A model generated the notes under the pieces. That model saw only the letters and a program-made list of their open reading frames with translations, was not told the origin of the DNA and did not search any database. Positions 46,209 to 58,890 of a stretch of DNA of 64,000 bases are shown here, one piece after another; positions within the stretch are counted from its first letter, which is position 1; every line of letters begins with the position of its first letter. The stretch is from positions 9,015,020 through 9,079,019 of the forward strand of contig NC_068938.1 in NCBI RefSeq assembly GCF_016801865.2, written 5' to 3'. This stretch comes from Culex pipiens pallens (Eukaryota > Arthropoda > Insecta > Diptera > Culicidae). Both the position numbers and the translations under genes were made by a program.

Positions 46209-49200
46209 GCCAACCCTTTACCAAATCCAATCCAAACACGCCGCCACAGAGCCATCGACTTCGAGTGTAAAAGTATTATTACACAACACACACTCACTGC
46301 CGGGAAGATTTATGGCACTATTCCCGAACATTATTCACTCCAAACGACGACGGCGGCGTCGGTTCTTTCTCCTGATCCGGTCCTGCATCAGGCCACGGCC
46401 TTTCACACTTGGCCACATCTCGGCAGATTTTCCTCCGATTTTCCCGACCTCCTCTCTCTCGAGACGGTGTCATGGCGGCTCATTGTGGCGTTTGTTTATT
46501 GAATTTATGATGATCAATATATTTGAGGTTATGTTATTATTACTCCTAACCACTTTCCGAATGCAGCCCCCTGTCCTGGGGGACGAGGGTTGGTGGGAAG
46601 CCCTTTCTATTTATGTTGCAAGCGTTTATCGAAGCGATAAATTTTCATAAACTTTAAACGGCTCTCGGGCGCAATCTGCGTCTCGCGATGTCTTCATTAG
46701 AGGGCTCTTTTTATCTACAATTTAGCTAAATTGTCATTGCGGCACCGTGGCGGTGATGGTGGCGCATCGTACTTTATTGCACGCGGTATCAACAAGGTGG
46801 ACAATGTCTGGACATTCACGTGAAGTGATGCTCTTAAGATGTGACGTTAGGCTTGATGAAGGGTGAGGGTTTCATTGTGCTGTAAATTGTAACATTTGTG
46901 AAGCAATTCTGGCTGAGGTTATTTTACTTCAAATTATCGTAAAATGATTTTAAAAATTTTTAATACACACTTTTAAACACACTTTTAAAATGAGTTCACG
47001 TAATCGTTAACAAAGTTAATGTAATGGGGAACCAAGAAGAAACTGCTAAATTTTTATTGTGCAATTTTGAGTTCAGCACCATTAGAATAAACAGTTTCTT
47101 TTTAAACTCTTCAAATCCCCCGGAGCTATATGGGCGTGGCCTTGGAGTACAGTGTGGAAATTTACGATCTCAGATATTTTTATTACCACTGGGCAGCAAT
47201 CAAATGTCTAAGAATATTGAATTGCATATTGTGTCACCCTCTACAGCGTGGTACAGAATTGTAATGCTATGCTATGCTATGCAAATTATATTTTTAAAGT
47301 GTCCGTTCTTTTATTACGTAACGCAGTTGCAATTAATCCATACATTTTTTTTAACGTGTATTGAAATTTGGTTCCATACACAGCACCATTGAAACTGAGG
47401 AAACTGTCTAAATATTACAACACAACAGCATGTCATGCCAATAAAGAACAAAAGTTCACACACAAAAAAACTCTTTCTTCCCTCAACAATCGATCATTCC
47501 ATGCTGACGCACGGCGCGGATGCCATATCGCATGCCGACATCATCGCGCTCACTCTTAATTTGGTTTGCAATTTAAACATAAATATAGATTTCAGGCCAC
47601 TTTATTCGATAATTACATAGGCTGGTTGGATTCGATTCGCGCACCTTCCCGCAGTAGGGTAAATTGGGGTATCTTGAAGATTTTTATCATTTTTTGTTTT
47701 CAAATTTCAGTGTTTTCTAGAATGATTTTTGGATTTTTAATAATATTTTTGAAAAGGTTGACCATTTTTTCCCAACCTGACCTAAACTTTCCTTCAGTTG
47801 GTCGTTTTTATCACCTCTCCAGCATCAACAATCGGGGGAAAAAGGTCCAAAACACTAGTGCGTTCGACAACGCACTATGATGACCACCGGCTGATTGCCA
47901 GGCTGCCCGGCGGGGAGTCTATTTACAAGCGAGTGGACACGACCGCAGAACAAGTGGTCACCCCGTTCCGCTCTCTCTATTGGGCGATCCCTTGGGGTCT
48001 TTACCGAGGGGTCATTTCGGGACCGCGTGAACCACCAAATCCACCGAAATTAATAGCTTCGGCTGTACGTTTAATGATAATTTGGTGTGCGAGGTGGCCC
48101 CTCTCACTCGGGGTCTGATTCCAGTAGCATTATAATAATCAGCAGTGGGGCCATCTCCATCTTGTTTTCCGAGGGGTCCTTCTTACGCGAGAGAGCGAAA
48201 AACAGCGATGCCTAATTTTATGTTCACGTACGTCATGGGGAGAGTTCAGTTTGGACAATCCGGCCGAGGTCGCCCGAGATATATGGGATTGATAATGACT
48301 TGGTAGCCGGTAGTTAAGGTCTTCGGGTCGTCCCTCGGAGTTTGTATTATAGAGATCGAAAAGTCGTTAGCGCGCCACCGGGTCAAATAGACTTGGAACG
48401 GGGGATGACTTTCTACATGACGAGCCTAAATCTGCTGGGAGTTTTTTTTGTGGCAGGAGATCTAATGGGTGAGATGACTTTTAGAAAACGAAAAAAAAAG
48501 AGTTCGGTTCGCCAGAAATCTTCACGTGGGTGCCCCCTAATGCTACTGATGTGGGGTGATTTTGTATGATGTTGTCTCGAATTGGATTTGAAATGGCCGG
48601 AATTAATCGCAGCGCGAGATGTTATTTTTAATAAACTTACGAGGAGCCTGAACTCAGTTTAATTTTAATCGGATAAGTTTGAGCGTGGAGGGGAATTCCT
48701 CGTTTAATGAGGTTTTATTTAACGGTTATGTTGTTTGGACGGCGACGCGCTGTGGCGAATTTTCTGCCCAATTTCCGACGAAAAACGGCTGAATATGTGA
48801 TGACGATCAGCGAGAGAAGAAATGTTTGTTTTGATTCGGCAGAGAAGCCCCTGAGGGGAATGATCAGGCGATGCTGGAAGTTATGTTCGGCGTGATCAGG
48901 TAGACTATATATTTGTTTCTCTATCGTTACAATTTAAAATAAATCAATTTCTTGATCAATAATTTCGTAACACGATATTTTGAATTAATCTCTCAAAAAC
49001 CGCTCACGTCAAATTCCACACAACAATAAATCCACCAATTCTGCGTCTAATGAGATTAATGCCAGTAAAGCTCCCCGGCACGAGAGTTCGCTTAAGCCGT
49101 TACGAACCCACGTGTTGTTCGTACGTACGTACGAGAACAAACAACGACCTCGTCGTGCGGTGCGCGCCAACAAAAGCTTACAAGGATTAGACACGCGGTG

Positions 49201-49922
49201 GCCCAAGTCCCCAAAGGTCTCCCCTCGCGGAAGGGGAGCGCGGTGGCAAGTTTGTACTGACTGGCCTTTCGGGGCACAGAACCATCCAACGTGTGTTCGG
49301 ACTCGTGGTTTAGGTTGAACTTAGACCACGGGATCACGCGTCGATACTGTCTGTAGATTTTCGGATAGTTTGAGTCAAATGGGCAAGATTACTTTTCTCA
49401 AATGAGTGTGTTGTCTATTTAACCCCAGCTGCCCATGCAGGAACCGCCACTTGCGGCTGGGGAACCTTCACGGACGCGGCAATGCCCGCCGCATAAGTGA
49501 CCGCAGACAGTGGCGTGGGAATGTTTATTTATTTTCATTTATTTTATTTATTGATCAATTTATCTGGTCGGCACCCCGGCTTCCAGAATAGGACTTTTTA
49601 TTCGCAGCTTTTATTTTTTTTGTTTCATCGGTTCTGTTACGGCCAGTCCGTGGTAACTGACAGTTGTTTTAGCGTGCACGATCGCCATATGAATTGAAGG
49701 ATATTACCTTTTTTCCTGCCTTCTTGCGATATGTGTGTGAGTTGCTCTTTAACGCGACTGCCGCCGAGGTGCGATAACCAATTTATCGAAATGTCTTACC
49801 TTTATTGGAGCTGTTAACTCGTAGCCGCCGGACTTTATGACAGTGGTGAATGAGTTATGAAGTATTTTTGAATCCGTTTATTCAGAACATTGCAAACATT
49901 GAAGATCCTAACATCAAATACA
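46209..49922. other. Gene-free stretch, partly GC-rich
   Basis: 46210-46860 and 47820-49700 are GC-richer and unique-looking; 47000-47700 is AT-rich with an ATGCT run near 47263. No exon is supported. The length and composition would fit regulatory or intronic DNA of a large gene. Confidence 0.35.
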
Positions 49923-50825
49923 TTATTTCTTCGACTTCTTGGCTTTCCCCTTCTTCGCCCCTTTCTTCGCTCCCTTCTTACCCTTCTTTTTCTTTCCCTT
50001 GCCAAATCCCTTCCGAACCATAACCCCACGCCACCAAGCCTGAATCCTCACCGCAAATTTTTCGCACATCCGCCGATGTTCCGCTTCCTCGCTCAACGTA
50101 CGCTCCCTAACCTCCAGCTGAGCCACTTCCTCCTTTCTACGCTCAACCTCCCCCTTCATCTCATCCCACTGTCTCTTCTTGGCACGTGCCTTCTGCAGTC
50201 TCGAATCAATATCGTCCTTTTCCCGGTCAAACCGTTCCATCCAATCGTTGATGTCCGTCTCGACCTTCGCCAACTGCCAGCTGTAATGGTCGTCAATCTT
50301 CCTCGCAGCATCCATCCCACTCCCAACGTAACGCTCCAGCACCTCAGTCTCCTTCCGAAACTCCAACTCACGAATCTCCATCGCCTTCACCAACTGCTCC
50401 CTCCTAGCAGGTTCCCACTTGCCAACAAACCGATTCCTACCAATCTCCAACTGTCTTCTCCCATGAAACTCCTCATTCAAATCGTTGAAAACCTCCCGCA
50501 GCACCTCCAGCTGCTTCTCCAGCGATCGCACGTCGATCAACAGCTTCGAAAAGTGCCAATAGCTGTACGGATTGTCCTGGCCCTGGCGCGAGTCCAGCTT
50601 GCTCAACCGACGCAGCAGCGCCGGGTCCGGTTCGTCCACCGTGAGGTATTGGACGGCGTCCAGGAAGTCCACGTGCTGGAGCAGAACTTCGCCGATGGAG
50701 TACGATTCCGACGGGTCCAACAGGTCATCGCGGCGTGGGTTCAGGTTCAGCACTTTGAACCTGGTTATGGCGTTTTGAAGCAGCTGCGATAAGGCAGTTT
50801 GTTCTGTCTTGTCGAGTGGTTCCAT
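49923..50825 (-). CDS. IQ-motif coiled-coil protein, dynein regulatory complex 9/10-like
   Basis: A single uninterrupted 300-aa frame starts at the ATG at 50825 and ends with TAA at 49923; the AATAAA signal on this strand is at 49882-49877. Residues 90-255 are highly charged and helical-looking with heptad spacing, a probable coiled coil (KQLEVL, EFRKETEVLERY, KKRQWDEMKGEVERRKEE). An IQ motif follows (256-275, RIQAWWRGVMVRKG), then a Lys/Gly tail (272-300). Coiled coil, C-terminal WWRG IQ motif and basic tail is the layout of IQCG/DRC9 and IQCD/DRC10, subunits of the axonemal nexin-dynein regulatory complex that bind calmodulin. In an insect this would act in sperm flagella or sensory cilia. 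It is shorter than the vertebrate proteins (about 440 aa), so which of the two it is remains open. No intron is seen. Confidence 0.75.
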   Translation of the reverse strand: MEPLDKTEQTALSQLLQNAITRFKVLNLNPRRDDLLDPSESYSIGEVLLQHVDFLDAVQYLTVDEPDPALLRRLSKLDSRQGQDNPYSYWHFSKLLIDVRSLEKQLEVLREVFNDLNEEFHGRRQLEIGRNRFVGKWEPARREQLVKAMEIRELEFRKETEVLERYVGSGMDAARKIDDHYSWQLAKVETDINDWMERFDREKDDIDSRLQKARAKKRQWDEMKGEVERRKEEVAQLEVRERTLSEEAEHRRMCEKFAVRIQAWWRGVMVRKGFGKGKKKKGKKGAKKGAKKGKAKKSKK

Positions 50826-52018
50826 GGTTTGTGGGTTTGGTAAAACTGGCTTGCTGGGTTGTGTGTTTTATTGTTTAATGTTGGTATTAGCAATTTCTTT
50901 TTTTTTAATCCGTTCCAAGGTTATTGAACACAATGTTGTGAAACGTATCTTACATCTATTCGACGAGATTTACCGAGATGAATAAATATGAAGAGTGCTA
51001 AAAAAACAAGCTTTGCAACGATTTACAACCACATTTTTGTACATTTCCGAAAAAAAATCTATGGATGGGATGTTATGTCGAACGTCCGTATGTAGTATTG
51101 AAATACAAGTCCTGAAAAATTCAACTTTATAGCACCCATTCAAGCGTGTTTGTTGTATCGAATAAGTAATACTTCTAGATTCTGTTCTGAAAAAGTAAAT
51201 AGTTTCGCAATGGAGTTGCAAAAACATAAAATTTCAACCCTCCAAAATTTAAATTTGAGACAATTGGTCCGAATCTGACTGCAACGTTATCTCATCTTTG
51301 GCCATACCAGCTCATATTTAGATTCGGTTCATTTATTTAAAAAAAAAATAAATCTATTAAAAATTATCGACACAAGGGGTCAAATTAAAATTTATTCCAT
51401 CTTGGTTGAACATTGCAAATTTCATTTGCTTAAAAAAAAGGCCTGTGAACAATTTTGTTGTTGCACTTTTGGTGCTTTGAAAACCGCCTTGAGTCAGGGG
51501 TACTCAAAACACCCAAAAAGAAAAATACACCAAAATTTTGGTTTGTTGGATCTTTAAAAATAAAACTTTAGATTTGCTGCTTTACGATTCATGATGAGAC
51601 AATTTAGAATTCTAGAGGTTTTTGTTGGGTTTTCTGAGTGATTTGGAATTGAAAAATATTTTTTTTTTCTCAGTATCAGTCAATTTTGCCCTCATTTTTC
51701 AACTCGTGATTTCTTGAAATTTGGTTCATTTATTCATTCATTCTTCATTCTGCTCAAAAATTAAACTTTTTAGAAATTTTCACATCTAGCCAAAATTTCA
51801 CAAAAGTTTAATTTTTAACACTGCAAATAGAATCATTAAATAACGAGATATCACGAGTTGAGAAATGAAGGCTAATTAAGTGAAACTGAAACAAAAAATA
51901 TTTTTTACAACCAGCAGTCTGATTAACTCAAAAATATAACATTCGTTTCAGAGGGGGTGCATTTCTCCATGGAATATTTTTGAATTGCAAACAAACGAAA
52001 AATAACAAAAAACCTTAA
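50826..52018. other. Intergenic DNA with degraded repeats
   Basis: 50948-51225 is a diverged relative of the hairpin repeat at 52783-53210 (CGACGAGATTTACCGAG, AGAGTGCT, GGAGTTGCAAAAA). 51450-51570 resembles the MITE interior at 10380-10470 (AAACCGCCTTGAGTCAGG). No gene between. Confidence 0.5.
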
Positions 52019-52519
52019 CCCTCTACAGCCCGATTTTTTTACGAAAATGTGTATTTTTCCCTTGTACAGGAGGTCATTTTGACCAACTTTTGTTTTACGA
52101 AAAACTTTACTTCTCTTGTTTTATGTTATTCTTATTTTATTTTTAGTATTTTATTTTGCATTTATCTTGTTTAGTTTATGTTTGTTTTTAATTGTCCTAT
52201 AGCACTTAATAAAATTACATTTGGCCTATCTGATTTTGAATGACATTATCATCATTTAAATTATAAAAAAAATGCGTAGAGTCTTGGACAGTACAAAAAT
52301 TATTGCATACTTCTTTTTAGTAAAAAACACAGCCAAATGTGACCCCTAAAAAATGTCATTTTTTAAAACATTGGCAAAGTCAAATAAAACAAATTAAACT
52401 TCCAGCTCCAAAATTTTGTAAAATTTTAAGAAATCTTCTTTCAAAAAATGATTGAAAATAGATTTTGGGCAAATTTTTAAATCGAAGCCCCCCTAGAAGT
52501 GGAGTTAGGTTGTAGAGGG
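52019..52519. mobile_element. piggyBac-like MITE with TTAA duplication
   Basis: Terminal inverted repeats CCCTCTACAGCC / CCCTCTACAACC (11/12) are flanked by TTAA on both sides (52015-52018, 52520-52523). TTAA targets with CCC-starting ends are the signature of piggyBac. The 501-bp body is non-coding. Confidence 0.8.
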
Positions 52520-52639
52520 TTAAAATGCTCATAACTTGAAAAAACTTTAAAAAATATTTGTACCAGCCTCACTGATTAAACAACGTTCCGGAATTAGGTG
52601 CAATAACAAAAAAATGGATACAAATAATAAAATGCTTGT

Positions 52640-53548
52640 AATTTAATATTAAGGCCGATGCAAATATTTAAAAAAGTTTTTGTCCCTCGGCCCTGGCCAA
52701 GGGGGGGGGGCAAAAAAAAAAAGAAATAAAAATTTAAATAACAAGCCATAGTCTTCACATTTGAATGAAAAAAGTGTTTTAATAGTAGTTTATGCAACAA
52801 GTTGCAAAAAGAGGATTTTTTCAGCACGAGTCGTACATTTATCTAACGAGGTTTACCGAGTTAGATAAATACGACGAGTGATGAAAAATCAAGTTTTGCA
52901 ACGAGTTCCATACAACGTTTTTTGCAATTCCGAAAAACACCCTTTGGACAGAATTATAGGACAAATGTCCATGCATTGAGTCAATGAATCGTTCAAATCA
53001 AAAAAATGTTGAAAAGTATAACTTTTCCTAACAAGTGCTGAAAAGTTCAACTTTTCAGCATCCATTTCAGTGCTGAAAAGTAGAACTTTTCAGCATTTGT
53101 TTTGAAATGGGTTACTATTCGATTCTGTTATTTTTGGTACAGAAAAGTAGGCTGTTTCGTCGTTCAAGAATGACAGGAAAAGTAAGTAGTTTCACGACGG
53201 AATTGCAAAAAATGCATTTTACACTAGTTCAGTTGTTTTGCAATCATTAGTTTTAAAAAAATGTAAGATCTGTCAAAAACAAAAATTGTATCGAATAAAA
53301 AGATTTTGCATCGAAAATTTTCAAAAAATCTTAAGATTGTTTAATAATAAACCCAAACATGCTAAAAATGATTTTAAACGCAGAAGAATGTATTTTAATT
53401 TGATTTCAGCGGGTTGCACTTCAATTTTCATTGAAATTTTGAAGTTTATTGTAAGTTTTTTTTTTTTTTGCCCCCTGTATTTTCGGGCCAATTTTGAAGG
53501 GGGGTGGTGACAAAAACTTTTAAAAATATTTGTACCAGCCTAATACAA
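52640..53548. repeat. Dispersed repeat with G-runs, copy 2, interrupted
   Basis: Inverted relative of 29270-29735 in two pieces, 52640-52782 (GTCCCTCGGCCCTGGCCAAG, AAATAACAAGCCATAG) and 53211-53548 (GTTTTGCAATCATTAG, AAACCCAAACATGCTAAAAA). The 428 bp between is the hairpin repeat. Confidence 0.75.
52783..53210. mobile_element. Hairpin-rich repeat family, copy 1, with empty-site boundaries
   Basis: It begins TAGTAGTTTATGCAACAAG and ends GGAATTGCAAAA. It holds a 62-nt hairpin opened by CAGCACGAGTCGTA and closed by TACGACGAGTG, and a second set of short palindromes of the type TGCTGAAAAGT..ACTTTTCAGCA. The related repeat at 29270-29735 reads continuously across this point, so both ends are fixed. 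No coding sequence. Confidence 0.7.
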
Positions 53549-54302
53549 ATTACAAAATGGCCAACTGTTGCTTGGAAAAAGTTTATAAATACACAAAAAA
53601 AAATGTAAATTTACTCGACATGGAAATCATGAAACACATGAAAACTCGATTGATGTAAACTTAAGATTCGGTATCTTTATCCCACGTAAAATCATGTTTT
53701 TACGTATGATTAGTTGCAAATTTACACCAATACGTATTTGAATTTAAATAAACAATGACGTGCAAAATTGTTACATTAATGATGTTACATTCATAATTAT
53801 TTTTTTCTTTGTACACTCACTTCTTCCAGTTTATAAATACACTGGAACTACAATCCCAAGATCTAAATATAGCCATATGCGTGTCACCGACACCCAGCAC
53901 CCAAAAGTGGAATGCCGTGTGTTCAAATATAGAACCACCACGCAAGTTTAGAATAACAACTAACCGAAACACCCAGCATGCAACATAGGGAAGCGACCTC
54001 TACAACATTGACGACTGCCGATTCTTCCTCACGTTCGTCGGCTTCATTCGGGCCAGGCCCGTTCCGCCTGTTGTTGTCCTTTCGTTTTCGTCCCTCATTC
54101 TCCCGTACTTTCCCCTTTCACAAAAATGTGCGTTCATGTGTCGTTTTTGGGACACCGAAAAATTACGTCCCTCCCGAAACACAGTACTGCACACGGGGCG
54201 CCGTTCCTGGACGGGCTTTTCGGACGGTTGATCAGATGTGCGCGATAGCAGTTGGCATCTGTTTTTGTTTGGCAGTTGAAGTTTCGAAGTGCAAAGAGCG
54301 TC
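53549..54302. other. Upstream region of the F-box gene
   Basis: AT-rich to 53960, then GC-richer. It presumably holds promoter and leader of the F-box gene. Overlapping open frames in 53978-54334 run out of phase with the F-box reading frame and are not called. Confidence 0.4.
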
Positions 54303-56010
54303 ATGTCGTCGGCGCTAGACCGCTTCCCAGTTGAGGTGATCAATGGTTGCTTGGATGGGCGTTGTATTTTTCTGAAATGAAAAGCATTTTGCAATTGTTT
54401 TCGCAGGTAATGTGCTGCATCTTCGACCAACTGTCCGGGCCGGAACGACGCCCACTGCATCTGGTGTGCCACGGCTGGTACCGGATGTTGACCACGAAAC
54501 ACTATCTGCTGGGGCGGCGGCTACGGTTGAACCCCGAAAACGTGGAGCTGTTCGAGATGAACGGCGAGGATGTGCGCAAATTTCCGTGCGTACGCGTACG
54601 CGACGACGAATCTAGTCCAAGATCTGTGAACAGAAGGAACTTTCTCAGCCTACTGCGCAGGGTGGTGTTTGGGAAGAATGTGCTTGAAAACGTGCAAGAG
54701 CTAACGCTGGAAGGAGTTCAAAGTGATCTGCTGGCTGAGTTGTTTGGTGGTTGTTTAGTGCGATTTCCGAATCTGAAGGTGCTGGTTCTGAATTGTTTCG
54801 AGTTTGATGCGTTGCATGATGTGAGGAAGTGGAATCTGTCAACATCTCTAACATCTCTGGAGATTTCTGTTAGCAAACAAGAAGAAATACAATTAATTGA
54901 AGCAGTAGCAGAACAGCTGACAGTGTTGTGCATTGAAACTATAAGATTAAACCTGCTGCTCAAGTGCTGTGATGTTGGAAATTTCAACAAACTACGAACG
55001 TTAAAACTCAAGTCAGACACGTTCTTTCCAGAGCGATTTTCTAGTCCAAATGATATAAGTGATAATTTTAAGAAAACTTTAGCACAAATAACTACGCTTA
55101 GCATTGTGTTTCGTCACAACGACTTTCTACTTGGTTATGCGCCACTTTTGCATTATTGTACAAAACTGGAGTCTTTATCAATTTTTGGAGCTGATTTGTG
55201 TGTTGCGGCCTGTAATGTGATAAGACAACTGAGTTGCTTGAAGGTGAGTGTTTGCAGCTTTCAATTTATATTGTCTTATGTTTGTAAAAAAATCATAATT
55301 TTTCATACCATCTTAGAAACTGGAGCTTCTGGTTCGCATCGAAAAGGATGACTATCTGCTACCGTGGAACTTACCAAATCTAGCAAATCTTCACACGTAT
55401 GTGGAGAATTTGGCACCCCTTGGCGAGGACTCGCCAGCACTGGCAACGATTCGCATCTCAAACCACACAATCCGCGAGGGACGATTCAGCAATCGACCCG
55501 TTGAGAGATTTTATGTGAGTGACTACTTGATCGAACGTTTGATGGATTGATTTTAATTTGGTTGATTTCTTTTCAGCTCAACAGATACTTTAGTCACTTT
55601 GAATCGATTCTCAAACTATTTCTGTACGATGTCTATCTGGAGGAGGATTTGCTGCTCCAGTTCCCAAAGATGAAAGTTCGCGAAATCATACTGCGCTGCG
55701 TGCGAACGGTACGACTCCCTTCGAAAGCTTCAAACAAAATATCTCCAGATCTTCAACTCGTTCCAATTCTCTCCCCCCGCAGAGCTCGCTGATCCTGGAC
55801 ATCATCTACGAGCGGGCACCGGCGATCTTCTATCTGCGCTTTTGGGACTGCTGCTTTCTGGTGAGCCCTCGGGCCAAAATTCCATCCTTCGAAGCCCTGG
55901 GCCGTCTGCTGCCGCACGTTCGCATCTCGCATTCCAGTAGCAAGATCATCGCCACCAGCAGCTCAACCGCCGCCCTGGACCACGACCTGCCGACCATCCT
56001 CCTCAGCTGA
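54303..56010 (+). CDS. F-box protein with leucine-rich sequence
   Basis: Five exons, 54303-54335, 54407-55243, 55317-55514, 55577-55708 and 55783-56010, give 475 aa; all four introns are 62-74 nt, GT-AG and phase 0. The start is the ATG at 54303: the tiny first exon (11 codons) supplies the beginning of the F-box (RFPVEV) and splices into VMCCIFDQLSG, completing residues 5-45 (with LVCHGWYRML). The rest is leucine-rich with irregular LRR-like strands (for example VQELTLEG, LKVLVLNCFEF, LRTLKLKS, LESLSIFG). F-box proteins are substrate receptors of SCF (Skp1-Cul1-F-box) ubiquitin ligases: the F-box binds Skp1 and the LRR-like part picks the target. The closest named family member is not recognised. 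A frame starting inside intron 1 would miss part of the F-box. No strong AATAAA was seen directly after the stop. Confidence 0.85.
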
Positions 56011-56397
56011 GGGGAAAACGCATGCCCCGGGGCGGATCGATTCATCGATTTTTAAGAGAGCGATCACAATTTTCAAGAAAAAGTTTCAGCTCCAAAAAAT
56101 GTTTACAGTTATTCCCGAAAGTCCGAAATGCCTTTATGCTGAAAATCACTGATCACGACACGGGGATCGCGATCGAGAAAGGCTCTCTGGGTTCCGAAGT
56201 TCGACGGCAGCATTATCGAAAAATTAGAAAATCAATCAAGGCCTTGGAGGCGTACGGAGGGATTGATTGAAGCTAATTTAAATATTTATTAGGTGCGCTG
56301 CCGAAAGGTGTTTTTAGTGCGGGGCGCGCTACTGGATTCGGCAGGGATGCCAGCGGGACAGATCCTGCTGCACTAGAGTTGCTTAAATTTGAACGAA
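56011..56397. other. 3' flank of the F-box gene
   Basis: Includes the likely 3' untranslated region; no further coding sequence is supported. Confidence 0.4.
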
Positions 56398-58890
56398 ACA
56401 AAAAAATTACCAAAATGGTCAAAATGACCAAAATGACCAAAATAATATGAACAACATGACCAAAATTACCAAAATTACCAAAATTACCAAAATGACCAAA
56501 ATGTCCAAAATGATCAAAATGACCAAAATGAACAATATTATCAAAATGACCAACACGACCAAAATACCAACATGACCAAAATAACCAAAATAACCAAAAT
56601 AACCAAAATAACCAAAATGACCAAAATGACCAAAATGACCAAAATGACAAAAATGACCAAAATGACCAAAATTACCAAAATGACCAAAATGACCAAAATG
56701 ACCAAAATGCCCAAATGACCAAAATTATATGAACAACATGACCAACATGACCAAACCTACCAAAATTACCAAAATTACCAAAACAACCAACATGACCAAA
56801 ATTACCAAAATTACAAAAATTACAAAAATTACAAAAATTACAAAAATTACAAAAATTACAAAAATTACAAAAATTACAAAAATTACAAAAATTACAAAAA
56901 TTACAAAAATTACAAAAATTACAAAAATTACAAAAATTACAAAAAATACAAAAATTACAAAAATTACAAAAATTACAAAAATTACAAAAATTACAAAAAA
57001 TTACAAAAATTACAAAAATTACAAAAATTACAAAAATTACAAAAATTACAAAAATTACAAAAATTACAAAAATTACAAAAATTACAAAATTACAAAAATT
57101 ACAAAAATTACAAAAATTACAAAAATTACAAAAATTACAAAAATTACAAAAATTACAAAAATTACAAAAATTACAAAAATTACAAAAATTACAAAAATTA
57201 CAAAAATTACAAAAATTACAAAAATTACAAAAATTACAAAAATTACAAAAATTACAAAAATTACAAAAATTACAAAAATTACAAAAATTACAAAAATTAC
57301 AAAAATTACAAAAATTACAAAAATTACAAAAATTACAAAAATTACAAAAATTACAAAAATTACAAAAATTACAAAAATTACAAAAATTACAAAATTACAA
57401 AAATTACAAAAATTACAAAAATTTCAAAAATTACAAAAATTACAAAAATTACAAAAATTACAAAAATTACAAAAATTACAAAAATTAAAAAATTACAAAA
57501 ATTACAAAAATTACAAAAATTACAAAAATTACAAAAATTACAAAAATTACAAAAATTACAAAAATTACAAAAATTACAAAAATTACAAAAATTACAAAAA
57601 TTACAAAAATTACAAAAATGACAAAAATGACAAAAATGACAAAAATGACAAAAATGACAAAAATGACAAAAATGACAAAAATGACAAAAATGACAAAAAT
57701 GACAAAAATGACAAAAATGACAAAAATGACAAAAATGACAAAAATGACAAAAATGACAAAAATGACAAAAATGACAAAAATGACAAAAATGACAAAAATG
57801 ACAAAAATGACAAAAATGACAAAAATGACAAAAATGACAAAAATGACAAAATGACAAAAATGACAAAAATGACAAAAATGACAAAAATGACAAAAATGAC
57901 AAAAATGACAAAAATGACAAAAATGACAAAAATGACAAAAATGACAAAAATGACAAAAATGACAAAAATGACAAAAATGACAAAAATGACAAAAATGACA
58001 AAAATTACAAAAATTACAAAAATGACAAAAATGACAAAAATGACAAAAATGACAAAAATGACAAAAATGACAAAAATGACAAAAATGACAAAAATGACAA
58101 AAATGACAAAAATGACAAAAATGACAAAAATGACAAAAATGACAAAAATGACAAAAATGACAAAAATGACAAAAATGACAAAAATCACAAAAATGACAAA
58201 AATGACAAAAATGACAAAAATGACAAAAATGACAAAAATGACAAAAATGACAAAAATGACAAAAATGACAAAAATGACAAAAATGACAAAAATGACAAAA
58301 ATGACAAAAATGACAAAAATTACAAAAATGACAAAAATGACAAAAATGACAAAAATGACAAAAATGACAAAAATGACAAAAATGACAAAAATGACAAAAA
58401 TGACAAAAATGACAAAAATGACAAAAATGACAAAAATGACAAAAATGACAAAAATGACAAAAATGACAAAAATGACAAAAATGACAAAAATGACAAAAAT
58501 GACAAAAATGACAAAAATGACAAAAATGACAAAAATGACAAAAATGACAAAAATGACAAAAATGACAAAAGTGACAAAAATGACAAAAATGACAAAAATG
58601 ACAAAAATGACAAAAATTACAAAAATTACAAAAATTACAAAAATTACAAAAATTACAAAAATTACAAAAATTACAAAAATTACAAAAATTACAAAAATTA
58701 CAAAAATTACAAAAATTACAAAAATTACAAAAATTACAAAAATTACAAAAATTACAAAAATTACAAAAATTACAAAAATTACAAAAATTACAAAAATGAC
58801 AAAAATGACAGAAATGATAAAAATGACAGAAATGACAGAAATGACAGAAATGACAAAAATGACAAAAAATAACGACATAAATGACAAAAA
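56398..58890 (+). repeat. 2.5-kb 9-bp minisatellite with block structure
   Basis: A degenerate edge of ACCAAAATG-type units (56398-56800) passes into nearly pure ACAAAAATT (about 56800-57617), then ACAAAAATG (57618-58612, with isolated ATT units near 58001-58018 and 58320), again ACAAAAATT (58613-58794), then ACAAAAATG with CAGAAATGA variants to about 58890. A few one-base shortenings (near 57088, 57390 and 57850) shift phase. The 742-codon frame across it is a by-product of a 9-bp unit free of stops. Confidence 0.95.

Noticed and set aside
46168..46650. 160-codon open frame after the minisatellite
   Set aside because: Starts at the array edge and has no domain; GC-rich composition explains its length.
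53978..54334. 118-codon frame overlapping the F-box start
   Set aside because: It is out of phase with the F-box frame, which is supported by the F-box motif and splice sites.
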